Assembly: GCA_016200895.1 (NCBI GenBank)
Contig: JACQDX010000003.1
Location: 1-44,039, forward strand
Direction of reading: 5' to 3'
Source: Burkholderiales bacterium
GTDB taxonomy: Bacteria; Pseudomonadota; Gammaproteobacteria; Burkholderiales; Burkholderiaceae_D
Length of the DNA stretch: 44,039 nucleotides
A program made the translations under genes and the position numbers. This document shows, one piece after another, positions 17,287-25,183 of the stretch. Each line of letters starts with the position of its first letter. The stretch's first letter is position 1. The notes below the pieces were generated by a model that saw only the letters and a program-made list of their open reading frames with translations, had not been told where the DNA came from and did not search any database.

Positions 17287-17847
17287 CTACAATAAGCGAC
17301 TATGTCTCGGCAATTTTGCTGAAAGATACTCCAGTTGATCAGCGATCACATTTCTTCCACTCAAAATGAAATGCTCGAAACGGCAAGGCGCATACGGCAC
17401 ATATATCAAAGGTTTGAAGTCATGCACGAATTTGTTGCCTTTTGCATGATTACAATCTTTGCAGGCAGTCACACAATTTTCCCAAGCATCTTTTCCACCG
17501 CGTGAGGTTGGTAAAATATGATCACGTGACAGCTCCTGATACGGGAAGGTCTCGCCACAATATGCGCAGATATGCCTGTCCCTGGCATATAGCAGCCTGT
17601 TACCATCGCCCAAAGGGATTTGGTGACGGCTGTTTTTAGACATACGTTCACTATTACGTATAGAGATAATAGGCTTGATGAAAATCTTGGATTGTTCACC
17701 ATCCTTGTTATAGCCACCGCGCAGCATAAAGACTTGATCACCAATATCCCACGCCACTTTTTTTGCCGCGTACTGAGTCGCGGCGTCGTTCTGACTTATC
17801 CAGTCATACGGCACTCCAGCTATATCCAAAACCAATATTTGTTGCAT
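17287..17847 (-). CDS. HNH endonuclease-family protein
   Basis: 186 residues. An N-terminal domain (1-75, LVLDIAGVPYDWISQNDAAT) precedes a standard HNH nuclease (about 85-140). C94/C97 and C129/C132 are the structural zinc knuckles. The nuclease residues are the DH pair at 109-110, N124 (AWEN) and N133/H134. This two-part form is common in proteobacterial chromosomes outside restriction operons, and its role is not known. It is monocistronic, ending in a strong terminator. No prophage or restriction genes are adjacent. It could act in DNA repair or defence, and I cannot choose. Confidence 0.85.
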   Translation of the reverse strand: MQQILVLDIAGVPYDWISQNDAATQYAAKKVAWDIGDQVFMLRGGYNKDGEQSKIFIKPIISIRNSERMSKNSRHQIPLGDGNRLLYARDRHICAYCGETFPYQELSRDHILPTSRGGKDAWENCVTACKDCNHAKGNKFVHDFKPLIYVPYAPCRFEHFILSGRNVIADQLEYLSAKLPRHSRLL

Positions 17848-18029
17848 ACATCACCTGTTTGTATGGGATGTTTTTCCAATTTGGGAAGACGGACTGATAA
17901 AAACTCGCTACACATGCCATCTGCATAACGCCAATTATTACGGCGATCTGCTCTTTCATTGTAGACAAGAATTGCTGATGCTGTAAGGCATGATTGTTAA
18001 AATTCGCCCGAATGGACTTTCATGCACGC

Positions 18030-18263
18030 CTAGCGGCGTTTTTTCCATGAATATTCTGGTCCAGCATCAGCAACACCTGCATGGCCGACTGAATCCGGGT
18101 TTTCACAAGACATGGTGATATGCCGTATCACTGCGCCCTGACGCTGCTCTGCACGCAAAGACTCACTGAACCGCAAAGCTTCAGCCATGCATTCATTGGT
18201 AAACTCTTTTGAGCATGCCAGTTCTTGCCCATCAATACGAATGGACCAATAAATCATAAACAT
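18030..18263 (-). CDS. Small hypothetical protein, 77 residues
   Basis: Encodes a 77-residue protein (MFMIYWSIRIDG... ending YSWKKRR). The N-terminal strand pattern IYWSIRIDGQELACSKEF looks like a small beta-alpha fold, and the middle is a helix (CMAEALRFSESLRAEQRQG). An alternative ATG two codons in is equally possible, since both have only an A-rich upstream sequence. No signal peptide, membrane segment or known domain is seen. The composition and evenly structured pattern support a real gene more than chance. It stands alone between the HNH gene and a non-coding stretch. Confidence 0.5.
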   Translation of the reverse strand: MFMIYWSIRIDGQELACSKEFTNECMAEALRFSESLRAEQRQGAVIRHITMSCENPDSVGHAGVADAGPEYSWKKRR

Positions 18264-18391
18264 AATTTTCTATTTTTCTTTTTTTTATAAGATGACAAAG
18301 TACATACCGCAATCTGACATGGATATCGGTCTCATCCTTGAGAAATATACCCATGTTTAAAGTATCGGCTTCATCGAAAAATGAAGCGCGC

Positions 18392-18437
18392 CAGCATGTT
18401 AAAAGTGACCTGATCTCAAGTCACTTTTAACATGCTG
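18392..18437. repeat. Perfect 18-bp inverted repeat with 10-nt loop
   Basis: CAGCATGTTAAAAGTGAC (18392-18409), loop CTGATCTCAA (18410-18419), and the exact reverse complement at 18420-18437. There is no T-tract on either side, so it is not an ordinary terminator. It lies in non-coding sequence. Confidence 0.9.
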
Positions 18438-18640
18438 TAAATATCGCAGGACATTCACAGCATGCCCCCTTCCCGCCATGCGTACAGAACACACAGCAGA
18501 AGGGTTTATCAATACATCTTCCCGAATTGTTAAAGAATCCCGTGTTATCCGGCGTTTTCCGGCACGACCGCCAATCGGCGGGTTTTACTACTGGGTTTTT
18601 AAAGCCCATCTGTCAAAGCATGAATTTTAAAAACCATAAA

Positions 18641-18680
18641 AGGCAAAAAGCCCGGAGCTTTGCAGGCATCCGGGCTTTTC
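18641..18680. terminator. Strong bidirectional rho-independent terminator
   Basis: AAAAGCCCGGA (18646-18656) pairs with TCCGGGCTTTT (18669-18679) around a 12-nt loop. The minus-strand copy ends in TTTTTGCCTTTT, so it fits the end of the 79-residue minus-strand gene that stops at 18720. Confidence 0.8.
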
Positions 18681-18719
18681 AGCTCTCATCGGGAAGCAGC
18701 TTCGTCTGCTTTCCTGATT

Positions 18720-18959
18720 TCAAGGGTTAGCACCCCGAATGTCCATCATGATGGTCCTGTAAAATGCGAGATCCCAGCCGCCATCTTGCCCCCTAAAATC
18801 CGTGACCGTTTCGCATGCCGCTGACCGAGCGGGAATTACCCCTGCAGCAAAATATTCAGCTTCGCTTATTTCCATCCACTTGCCCAATAGCCGTCCAGCT
18901 CGCGCCGCGAGGCTAGAGCTTGCTTGATCCAGCGATTGATAAGTGTTTTGGGTATTCAT
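18720..18959 (-). CDS. Small hypothetical protein, 79 residues
   Basis: Starts MNTQNTYQSLDQASSSLAAR and ends with DIRGANP. The first part is polar and helical (SLAARAGRLLGKWMEISEAEYFAA); the second is richer in Gly/Asp. No known domain, signal or membrane segment is seen. A strong terminator begins 41 bases after the stop, which supports a real transcript. The upstream 125 bases to the WYL regulator gene are AT-rich. The function is unknown. Confidence 0.5.
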   Translation of the reverse strand: MNTQNTYQSLDQASSSLAARAGRLLGKWMEISEAEYFAAGVIPARSAACETVTDFRGQDGGWDLAFYRTIMMDIRGANP

Positions 18960-19084
18960 AGATTTCTTAATTGCTAAGCTTTTTTAATCTTCACCATGTT
19001 ATCTTGTCATAGCTTTCTTTGATTAACAAGCCTTTTAAAGAATAATTTCTTCATATAAAGAAGAAATTATATTTTCTGTGACGT

Positions 19085-20056
19085 TTACGTCAAAGTTTGA
19101 GGTAGACAATCACGCAATAAACGATTTGCCACCTCCTTGAGTTCCGTTTGCAATTGTGCCGGTTTACGTATTTCAAAATCAAAAGGCAAAGCGGCCAATT
19201 GTCTTGCAAACCAGCGCAAATCTTCAGACTGGTTATACAGCAGCACTCCCTCTGTAGTCTGTACCAACACGGCTATCGTGTCAGACAAATGTCTGCGCGC
19301 TCTTTGCATATCTGTTTTCAACATCACTTCCACACTATAAGCACGTGGAATAGTCGCCACGGCACTACGCAAATAACTGAGTACACTGAAATTGGCAGGG
19401 CTATCAAAATACCGTGTCTGTAAATCTGCCTGAGCCACCCTATCCAGCCTGAAACTGCGTATGTCTTGTCGTAAATGACAAAAGCCAACGAAATACCAAC
19501 ATGCTGCATGAAAGGCCAGACCATAGCCGTCTACCATTCTTTCACTCTCCACATCATTTGCCCCTCGATATCGCAAGTGTATGGATTGTTTGTGTGCAAC
19601 TGCATGGCTTAACCTGGCCAATATTTTCTTGTCAGCCGGTACCACAGCTGATTGAAGATTGAGCTCTATCGCTGCATCTGCTGCCTTGAGTCTTTGCCGG
19701 AGTTTGTCTGGCAAAATTCTTTGTAATTTTGCTTGTGCACTTTCTATTGATGACGCGGCATCAAGCAGTTTCATTTGACGTGCGACAGACAGGGCAATAG
19801 AGATGGCAAAGCCTTCCTCCTCATTAAACATCATAGGAGGCAATTTAAAACCGGGCATGATGGAATAACCACCATGGCGGCCGCGTGCCGTCATGATGGG
19901 TATCCCCATTTCTTCGAGGGTGACGATGTAGCGCCGCAAGCTGCGCCGGTCAATTTCCAGCATGCGCGCCAGATCCGCACCGCTAGCTTGGCCTTGATTT
20001 TGCAAGAGCTCCAGCAATGCCAGGACGCGGGTGGTTGGATGATAGCTTTGTGACAT
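19085..20056 (-). CDS. WYL-domain transcriptional regulator (YafY type)
   Basis: 323 residues. A winged HTH (about 6-62) includes GADLARMLEIDRRSLRRYIVTLEEMGIPI and a GGY turn. The WYL domain (about 140-215) contains IHLRYRG and WYFVGFCHLRQDIRSFRLDRV. A C-terminal WCX-type segment follows. WYL proteins bind nucleic acid or nucleotide-like ligands, and many control a divergent neighbour. Here a DUF1579-like gene starts 99 bp away on the other strand, the standard arrangement for regulator and target. No phage or CRISPR genes are near, so a defence role is not suggested. Confidence 0.85.
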   Translation of the reverse strand: MSQSYHPTTRVLALLELLQNQGQASGADLARMLEIDRRSLRRYIVTLEEMGIPIMTARGRHGGYSIMPGFKLPPMMFNEEEGFAISIALSVARQMKLLDAASSIESAQAKLQRILPDKLRQRLKAADAAIELNLQSAVVPADKKILARLSHAVAHKQSIHLRYRGANDVESERMVDGYGLAFHAACWYFVGFCHLRQDIRSFRLDRVAQADLQTRYFDSPANFSVLSYLRSAVATIPRAYSVEVMLKTDMQRARRHLSDTIAVLVQTTEGVLLYNQSEDLRWFARQLAALPFDFEIRKPAQLQTELKEVANRLLRDCLPQTLT

Positions 20057-20155
20057 AAGCCAAGTTTATTGATTTAATAGGATAAATTATGCCCTATATA
20101 TTCTCTATCCTTTCATTTATTGCTTCTACCGAAGCATATTTACCAAGGAGAGAAC

Positions 20156-20653
20156 ATGAATTCAGCAGTCAATACTACTCAAGCCTCAGGCATCAACGAC
20201 TTTGATTTTTTTATTGGCAACTGGCAGGTAAAGCATCGCCGTCTCGAGGAGCGACTTGCCAATTGCCAGGAATGGTTGGAGTTTGATGGCAATACATCTG
20301 TTAGCAAGATCCTTGGCGGTGCTGGCAATATCGATGACAACTTGCTTGAAATGCCAGGTGCTGCCTACCGTGCCGCAACTTTGCGTTCATATGATGCAGA
20401 AAAAGACCTGTGGTTGATTTGGTGGCTGGATGGCCGCTATCCTACTCAACTGGACGTGCCTATGCAGGGTCGGTTTGTAAATAGCATAGGCGAGTTTTAT
20501 GCTGATGACACATTTGCTGGTCAGGCAATACGCGTACGCTTTTATTGGAGCATGCCAGCCCCAGATCAACCGCGCTGGGAACAAGCATTTTCAGTCGATG
20601 GTGGCATTAATTGGGAAACCAATTGGGTCATGGATTTTCAGAGAATAGGCTAG
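20156..20653 (+). CDS. DUF1579-like / lipocalin-like small protein
   Basis: 165 residues from the ATG at 20156, chosen for the AAGGAGAG at 20145-20152. An upstream start at 20120 lacks a ribosome site. The opening FDFFIGNWQVKHRRLEERL and later WLIWWLDGR and RVRFYW resemble DUF1579-type beta-barrel proteins described as possible hydrophobic ligand carriers. No signal peptide is visible, so it is cytoplasmic. It is divergent from the WYL regulator, which probably controls it. No catalytic function can be assigned. Confidence 0.75.
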   Translation: MNSAVNTTQASGINDFDFFIGNWQVKHRRLEERLANCQEWLEFDGNTSVSKILGGAGNIDDNLLEMPGAAYRAATLRSYDAEKDLWLIWWLDGRYPTQLDVPMQGRFVNSIGEFYADDTFAGQAIRVRFYWSMPAPDQPRWEQAFSVDGGINWETNWVMDFQRIG

Positions 20654-20702
20654 GCTCGCACACCTGTCATCCATGGGGTTCATGATCAACACTGATGGCC
20701 GC

Positions 20703-21668
20703 TTACAAAGTTATTAGACTTGGACGGGAAAATCGTTGTTCTACGACCTCTTCCCCCCATTGGCGACCTGGCAACTCTTCAAGCAGCACAAAACCTGCTT
20801 CTTCATACAGACGTCGTGCTGCATCCAGACCTTTAAATGTCCACAGCTGTATTTCGCTGAATTGCTGTTGTTCACAAAATGAAATTGCTTCCTTAAGTAA
20901 ACGCCTGCCTATCCCGCCGCCGCGTAATTCGTCATCAACAATAAACCAGCGCAGGTGAGCCATATTGTTACCCTTATCTTCGCCATCGATCGCGATGGTA
21001 GCGACAATCTTGCCTTCACTAACAGCAAACCACAGTTGATTCATCGGATTATTCAGGCGTCCAACAAACTCAGCTATGCCGCTGGCGACTTTGGCTTCGA
21101 AGAAATGCCCGAATCCGACTGTTCGTGCGTAATAGCGCGCATGCATTTCCACACCACGACCTAGCACACCGGGGTGATAACCGCATTGAATGCTTACGCT
21201 TGGGAATGTAGTGGGCGACGCCCCCTTGCGACTAATTGCAAGCGCCTCCGCATACATGGTCAAGCCATCCACTACTTTGCCATGAATTGATACGGGAATA
21301 TTTTCCAGCGCATTGCTGACCTGTATCTGGGCAAACTGGTTGATGGCGGCCAGGGTTTGCTTGCCTTTTGATGTCAACGCAAGTTGCTTCTCCCGAGCAT
21401 CTTTTTGACTGCTGGTTTCTACCAGTTCGCCACTTTCTATCAGTTTGCGCACCATACGGCTGACACTAGACTTTTCAAGACACAATACCTCGCAAAGCGC
21501 AGTTGCGCTGTGCACGTCATGTTCACCAATCTCAATTAAGGCATGTACGGCAGACGCAGGTAGACTGGTACCAGCCAATGTCGGTTTCATGAAACCAAGC
21601 TCACGCACCAATCTGCGCGACGCATCGCGAATTCCTTGGATTGGGAGTGTAGAGGTAGCAGTGCCCAT
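20703..21668 (-). CDS. MarR-family HTH fused to GNAT N-acetyltransferase
   Basis: 321 residues. The N-terminal MarR winged helix (about 10-145) includes ATALCEVLCLEKSSVSRMVRKLIESGELV and DAREKQLALTSKG. The C-terminal GNAT domain (about 165-315) has the acetyl-CoA loop in ELRGGGIGRRLLKEAISF and the closing LYEEAGFVLLEE. This fusion is widespread, and the acetyl acceptor and inducer are usually unknown. A near-perfect 19-bp palindrome lies 14 bp upstream of the start, as expected for MarR autorepression. It is convergent with the DUF1579-like gene and divergent from feoA. Confidence 0.9.
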   Translation of the reverse strand: MGTATSTLPIQGIRDASRRLVRELGFMKPTLAGTSLPASAVHALIEIGEHDVHSATALCEVLCLEKSSVSRMVRKLIESGELVETSSQKDAREKQLALTSKGKQTLAAINQFAQIQVSNALENIPVSIHGKVVDGLTMYAEALAISRKGASPTTFPSVSIQCGYHPGVLGRGVEMHARYYARTVGFGHFFEAKVASGIAEFVGRLNNPMNQLWFAVSEGKIVATIAIDGEDKGNNMAHLRWFIVDDELRGGGIGRRLLKEAISFCEQQQFSEIQLWTFKGLDAARRLYEEAGFVLLEELPGRQWGEEVVEQRFSRPSLITL

Positions 21669-21681
21669 AATCGATCCATTT

Positions 21682-21700
21682 TAGTTGCATATTACAACTA
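21682..21700. promoter_or_regulatory. Putative MarR operator
   Basis: TAGTTGCATATTACAACTA is a 19-bp palindrome with only the 7/13 positions unpaired, 14 bp upstream of the MarR-GNAT start. Its position and symmetry fit an autoregulatory operator. The motif itself has not been matched to a known family consensus. Confidence 0.55.
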
Positions 21701-21883
21701 TATTCCTGAGCGCAGCTTTCATGCAAGAGTTTATTGGGGGCTCACGCAATTCGAACACACGTACAACGTGAATTAATAAATTAGCAAGTTTGTTACTTAA
21801 AGAAAAATAAAGCACCAAAGCTCTGAGGAATCGCAAAGCAAGTCATTCCCAGCATGCATAGCGATTGAAACATAATCGGTATT

Positions 21884-21902
21884 GATATATATTCTCATTA
21901 TC
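21884..21902. promoter_or_regulatory. Fur box upstream of feoA
   Basis: GATATATATTCTCATTATC, whose reverse complement matches 15 of 19 positions of the Fur consensus GATAATGATAATCATTATC. It lies 41 bp before the feoA ATG, overlapping a possible TTGATA -35. Iron-dependent repression of the feo operon is expected. Confidence 0.75.
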
Positions 21903-21942
21903 ATTTAGAGTTACACTTTTTCTTCGACACGGGAATTTTGCC

Positions 21943-22254
21943 ATGAGCAGTTTGCCATTACAGCAAGCAATTTCTACCACATTGAATCTGATGAAAGTCG
22001 GTGACTCTGGTGTCGTTGAAGATGTGCAAGAACAAGGCGATGCTAAAGACGATAGCCTGTTCAATATTACCCGCCGCCTGAAAGAGCTAGGCTTTGTCAA
22101 AGGCGAAGCGGTAAAGGTATTGCACAAAGGTTATTTTGGTGGCGAACCGCTGGCAGTCAGGATAGGCCAGTCTACCTTTGCACTGCGAAATTTTGAAGCA
22201 GCCTTGATTGGTGTTATCCCCGGCGTTAGTCACTCAGGAAAAGTAGGAACATAG
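21943..22254 (+). CDS. feoA: Ferrous iron transport protein A
   Basis: 103 residues with the SH3-like FeoA core (about 40-95): DDSLFNITRRLKELGFVKGEAVKVLHKG, GGEPLAVRIGQSTFALRNFEA. An N-terminal extension of about 20 residues precedes it. FeoA is a small cytoplasmic partner that supports Fe2+ uptake through FeoB. Its TAG shares a base with the GTG start of feoB (TAGTG), so the two are translationally coupled. A Fur box lies upstream. Confidence 0.92.
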   Translation: MSSLPLQQAISTTLNLMKVGDSGVVEDVQEQGDAKDDSLFNITRRLKELGFVKGEAVKVLHKGYFGGEPLAVRIGQSTFALRNFEAALIGVIPGVSHSGKVGT

Positions 22255-24143
22255 TGAACGAATTGTTTTCTCCGCTCATCGCTCTTGTCGGTAACCCTAA
22301 CTGCGGAAAAACTGCACTCTTCAATCGATTGACAGGTGCACGGCAAAAAGTAGCAAACTATGCAGGCGTCACAATAGAACGGAAAGAAGGTAAATTTCGT
22401 TCTGATGCGGGGCGCCAATGGCAGGTCTTGGATTTGCCTGGCACCTATAGCTTGCACGCCATCACCCCTGATGAAAAAATCACCCAGGAAGTAGTCACCG
22501 GCCAGCGCACGGATGAAACCATGCCAGATGCGGTGGTCTGCGTAGTTGATGCCACCAATTTGAAACGTGGCCTGCGCGTGGTATTTGAATTGCTGGCGCT
22601 AGGCCAGCCACTGATATTGGCGGTGAACATGATGGATATCGCTAAAAAGCGCCATATCCATATCGACATTGCTGCATTAAGTCGTAAGCTGAATATTCCT
22701 GTTGTTGAAACGATTGCAGTCGATCCCAAAGGTATCGATGCCCTCTTGACTGAACTTGAAACGCTGGCGCAAACGCTGCAACCAAATGGCAATATCACGC
22801 CACATGCACTTTCTGCACAAAGCCCGGAGAGCTTGCAACAACAAGCCAATGCGGTACTGGAAGCTTGTGTTACTCAAGACACTGACGCTGCCAGTGAACG
22901 CGCTGCCAGTTTAAGTTATCGCATGGATAGCTGGATTTTGCATCCAGCTATTGGCCCTATCATTTTTGCTACTTTGATGTTCTTGGTATTCCAGGCTGTG
23001 TTCGCCTGGGCTCAGGCACCGATGGACTTGATCAAATCAACTATCGATGCGGCTGGTACCGCAGTTGAATCAGCATTGGCACCCGGTGTACTGCAAGGTT
23101 TGCTGGTGAAGGGTGTGATAGGAGGTGCTGGCAGTGTGCTGGTGTTTCTGCCGCAGATTGTTATTCTGTTCTTCTTCATTTTGATCATGGAAGACTCTGG
23201 CTATTTGCCACGAGCAGCCTTTTTGCTGGACAGGGTTATGGGTAAAGTCGGCCTGTCTGGGCGTGCCTTTATTCCCCTGCTGTCGAGTTTCGCCTGCGCC
23301 ATTCCCGGTATCATGGCAACGAGGACAATACAAAATCCGCGTGACCGTCTGGTGACGATCATGATTGCACCTTTGATGACTTGCTCAGCGCGCCTGCCCG
23401 TGTATGCCCTGATCATTGCCGCCTTTATTCCAGATCAAACCATATTAGGTATATTGAATTTGCAGGGGCTGGTGCTATTTGTCTTATATCTTGGAGGCAT
23501 AGTATCCGCCATGATGGTGGCCTACTTCTTTAAAAAGAAATGGGGTAGCGAAGTACATCAACAGGCGTTGATGCTGGAATTACCGGACTATCGCTGGCCC
23601 AATGTCCGCAACCTGCTCCTCGGTTTGTGGGAAAGGATCAAGATTTTCACTACCCGCGTTGGCACTATTATTCTGTCTTTGATGATTTTGCTGTGGTTCC
23701 TCAGCAGCTTCCCTGGTGCACCGGAGAATGCAACGCAGCCACCGATTTATTACAGTATTGCTGGCTATCTGGGCCGCGCGCTGGAAGTGATATTTGCGCC
23801 TATTGGTTTTAACTGGCAAATCTGTATTGCCCTGGTACCTGGATTGGCAGCGCGTGAAGTTGCCGTCGCCGCACTGGGCACGGTGTATGCACTCTCACAA
23901 TCTGGTGAAGAACTGAGTCGCTCACTGGAACCGCTGATCGCTCACTCATGGAGCATACCCACTGCCCTGTCCCTGCTGGCCTGGTATGTTTTTGCACCGC
24001 AATGCGTGGCGACCCTGAGCGTTGTCAAACGTGAGACCAATACCTTGCGTTATCCAGTCATCATGGCGGCTTACTTATTTGGTCTGGCTTATTGTGCCTC
24101 TTTCCTGACCTATCATATTTCCAGTTTTTTCCTGGGGAGATAA
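22254..24143 (+). CDS. feoB: Ferrous iron transporter B
   Basis: 629 residues from a GTG start with AGTAGGAAC upstream. The N-terminal GTPase domain has G1 GNPNCGKTALFN (13-24), G3 DLPGTYSL, and G4 NMMD. A helical spacer follows, then the membrane domain with Gate motifs (EDSGYLPRAAFLLDRVMGKVGLSGRAFIPLLSSFACAIPGI region) and about eight helices. It moves Fe2+ across the inner membrane. It is shorter than E. coli FeoB (773) mainly in the C-terminal part, as in many betaproteobacteria. The next gene begins 3 bp after its stop. Confidence 0.95.
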   Translation: MNELFSPLIALVGNPNCGKTALFNRLTGARQKVANYAGVTIERKEGKFRSDAGRQWQVLDLPGTYSLHAITPDEKITQEVVTGQRTDETMPDAVVCVVDATNLKRGLRVVFELLALGQPLILAVNMMDIAKKRHIHIDIAALSRKLNIPVVETIAVDPKGIDALLTELETLAQTLQPNGNITPHALSAQSPESLQQQANAVLEACVTQDTDAASERAASLSYRMDSWILHPAIGPIIFATLMFLVFQAVFAWAQAPMDLIKSTIDAAGTAVESALAPGVLQGLLVKGVIGGAGSVLVFLPQIVILFFFILIMEDSGYLPRAAFLLDRVMGKVGLSGRAFIPLLSSFACAIPGIMATRTIQNPRDRLVTIMIAPLMTCSARLPVYALIIAAFIPDQTILGILNLQGLVLFVLYLGGIVSAMMVAYFFKKKWGSEVHQQALMLELPDYRWPNVRNLLLGLWERIKIFTTRVGTIILSLMILLWFLSSFPGAPENATQPPIYYSIAGYLGRALEVIFAPIGFNWQICIALVPGLAAREVAVAALGTVYALSQSGEELSRSLEPLIAHSWSIPTALSLLAWYVFAPQCVATLSVVKRETNTLRYPVIMAAYLFGLAYCASFLTYHISSFFLGR

Positions 24144-24146
24144 GAC

Positions 24147-24416
24147 ATGCAAAACCTGATCGCAGTTCTGTTGCTGACTCTGGCGTCCGGGTATCTGTTA
24201 TTGAAATGGATGCCTGCAGCGGCTAAGGAAAAAATCAGAGCATTCAGTGTCAGCTACATTCCTGCACTTGCCCCTCTGTTCGCTAAAGTGGCCCAGAAAA
24301 CTGCAGGCTGTGGCTCTGGTTGCAGCAATTGTTCATCTTCATCAAACGACACTTGTTCCACATCTTCCGAATTAAAACCTGTAAAACTGATCCGTAACGC
24401 ATCTAATCAAAGATAA
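24147..24416 (+). CDS. FeoB-associated Cys-rich membrane protein
   Basis: 89 residues. One N-terminal membrane helix (about 3-20) is followed by a short amphipathic region. A cysteine cluster C-x3-C-x2-C and a further Cys lie at about 55-70 (GCGSGCSNC). A polar tail ends the protein. Small proteins of this kind (DUF6587 / FeoB-associated) occupy the FeoC place in proteobacterial feo operons. They are thought to aid FeoB assembly or iron handling, without proven mechanism. It starts 3 bp after feoB, so it is certainly cotranscribed. Confidence 0.8.
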   Translation: MQNLIAVLLLTLASGYLLLKWMPAAAKEKIRAFSVSYIPALAPLFAKVAQKTAGCGSGCSNCSSSSNDTCSTSSELKPVKLIRNASNQR

Positions 24417-24526
24417 GAGCGGGCATATGCCTGCATTTCATTGGCAGTCAGGCTGAATTGATGTATCCTCAAAAAAAACAGAAACAATTTCTGACATATT
24501 GATACAAGCAAAGGCCGTAGCTGGAT

Positions 24527-25075
24527 ATGAATGCGAGCATCTACGACAAGACCGAAAAAGGCCGCGAAGAAATCGCCACCAGAAAGTATCAACTGGCATC
24601 CAGATTGCGTACTTTACTGGTCATGATAGACGGCAAGCAAACAGCCGCTGATATCATGAAAAAAGTGGCCGCCCTGGGTTTGACAGAACAAAATCTGCAA
24701 GAACTGCTGGAACAGGAATTCATTATTGAAATCGCTGTACAGACCGAAACTTCCTCCACCGTTACAGATTCCTCTCCAGCATCCGAATCAATAGCGGCGA
24801 CAACTAACATTTCAACTAAATTTCCAGAGCCTGCTGCGCTGGAAATAACAGATGCCGAGCGTTTCCAGGCACTGTACAACTTCTACAATGAGACCATCAA
24901 GAGTGCCATAGGTTTGCGTGGTTATGGGCTGCAACTCAAGGTAGAACGTGCAGCAAATATCGATGATTTTCGTGCTCTACGACAGACATATGTGGAGGCA
25001 GTTCAAAAAACCAAGGGGCCAGAAATGGCACGTAGTCTGAGCGACAGGCTTGATTTACTTCTTGGTAAAGCTTAA
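24527..25075 (+). CDS. Uncharacterised protein with winged-helix-like N-terminus
   Basis: 182 residues. Residues 1-65 (YDKTEKGREEIATRKYQLASRLRTLLVMIDGKQTAADI...) look like a small winged-helix-like module that I recall from betaproteobacterial proteins of unknown role. Residues about 68-100 are a Ser/Thr/Ala-rich linker, and 105-182 form a mostly helical domain (YNFYNETIKSAIGLRGYGLQLKVERAANIDDFRAL). There is no membrane segment. It stands alone between feo and ybiT with a strong terminator after it. The first module's resemblance to nucleic-acid-binding folds is inference. Confidence 0.65.
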   Translation: MNASIYDKTEKGREEIATRKYQLASRLRTLLVMIDGKQTAADIMKKVAALGLTEQNLQELLEQEFIIEIAVQTETSSTVTDSSPASESIAATTNISTKFPEPAALEITDAERFQALYNFYNETIKSAIGLRGYGLQLKVERAANIDDFRALRQTYVEAVQKTKGPEMARSLSDRLDLLLGKA

Positions 25076-25130
25076 TTGAGTAAAGCCTGGCTAAGTAAAA
25101 TTTAAACAGCCCCCCACAACTTACGCACGT

Positions 25131-25157
25131 AAAAAAGCCAGGCGAACCTGGCTTTTG
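25131..25157. terminator. Bidirectional rho-independent terminator
   Basis: AAAAGCCAGG (25133-25142), loop CGAA, then CCTGGCTTTT (25147-25156), flanked by further A and T. It is shared by the convergent 182-residue-protein gene and ybiT. Confidence 0.9.
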
Positions 25158-25183
25158 CTTTATTCACTATCTTCACTATCCGT

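Larger units (their letters stand above)
18264..18719. other. Gene-poor stretch with several hairpins
   Basis: About 455 bases without a convincing gene. It contains a perfect 18-bp palindromic hairpin, a small CCGCC-AATC-GGCGG hairpin with TTTT following near 18550-18575, and a strong bidirectional terminator near its right end. A 60-codon Cys-rich frame on the minus strand (18427-18609) is discussed under findings. The density of hairpins is unusual and might mark a degraded mobile or small-RNA locus. Confidence 0.5.

Noticed and set aside
17469..17744. 91-codon frame inside the HNH gene
   Set aside because: An out-of-frame shadow of the HNH endonuclease, whose zinc and nuclease residues are intact in the main frame.
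19077..19093. TGACG-TTTA-CGTCA palindrome at the WYL gene end
   Set aside because: It straddles the stop codon and lies far from any promoter, and the arms are only 5 bp.
21758..21770. CACGT-ACA-ACGTG inverted repeat upstream of feoA
   Set aside because: The arms are only 5 bp and it has no clear relation to either gene.
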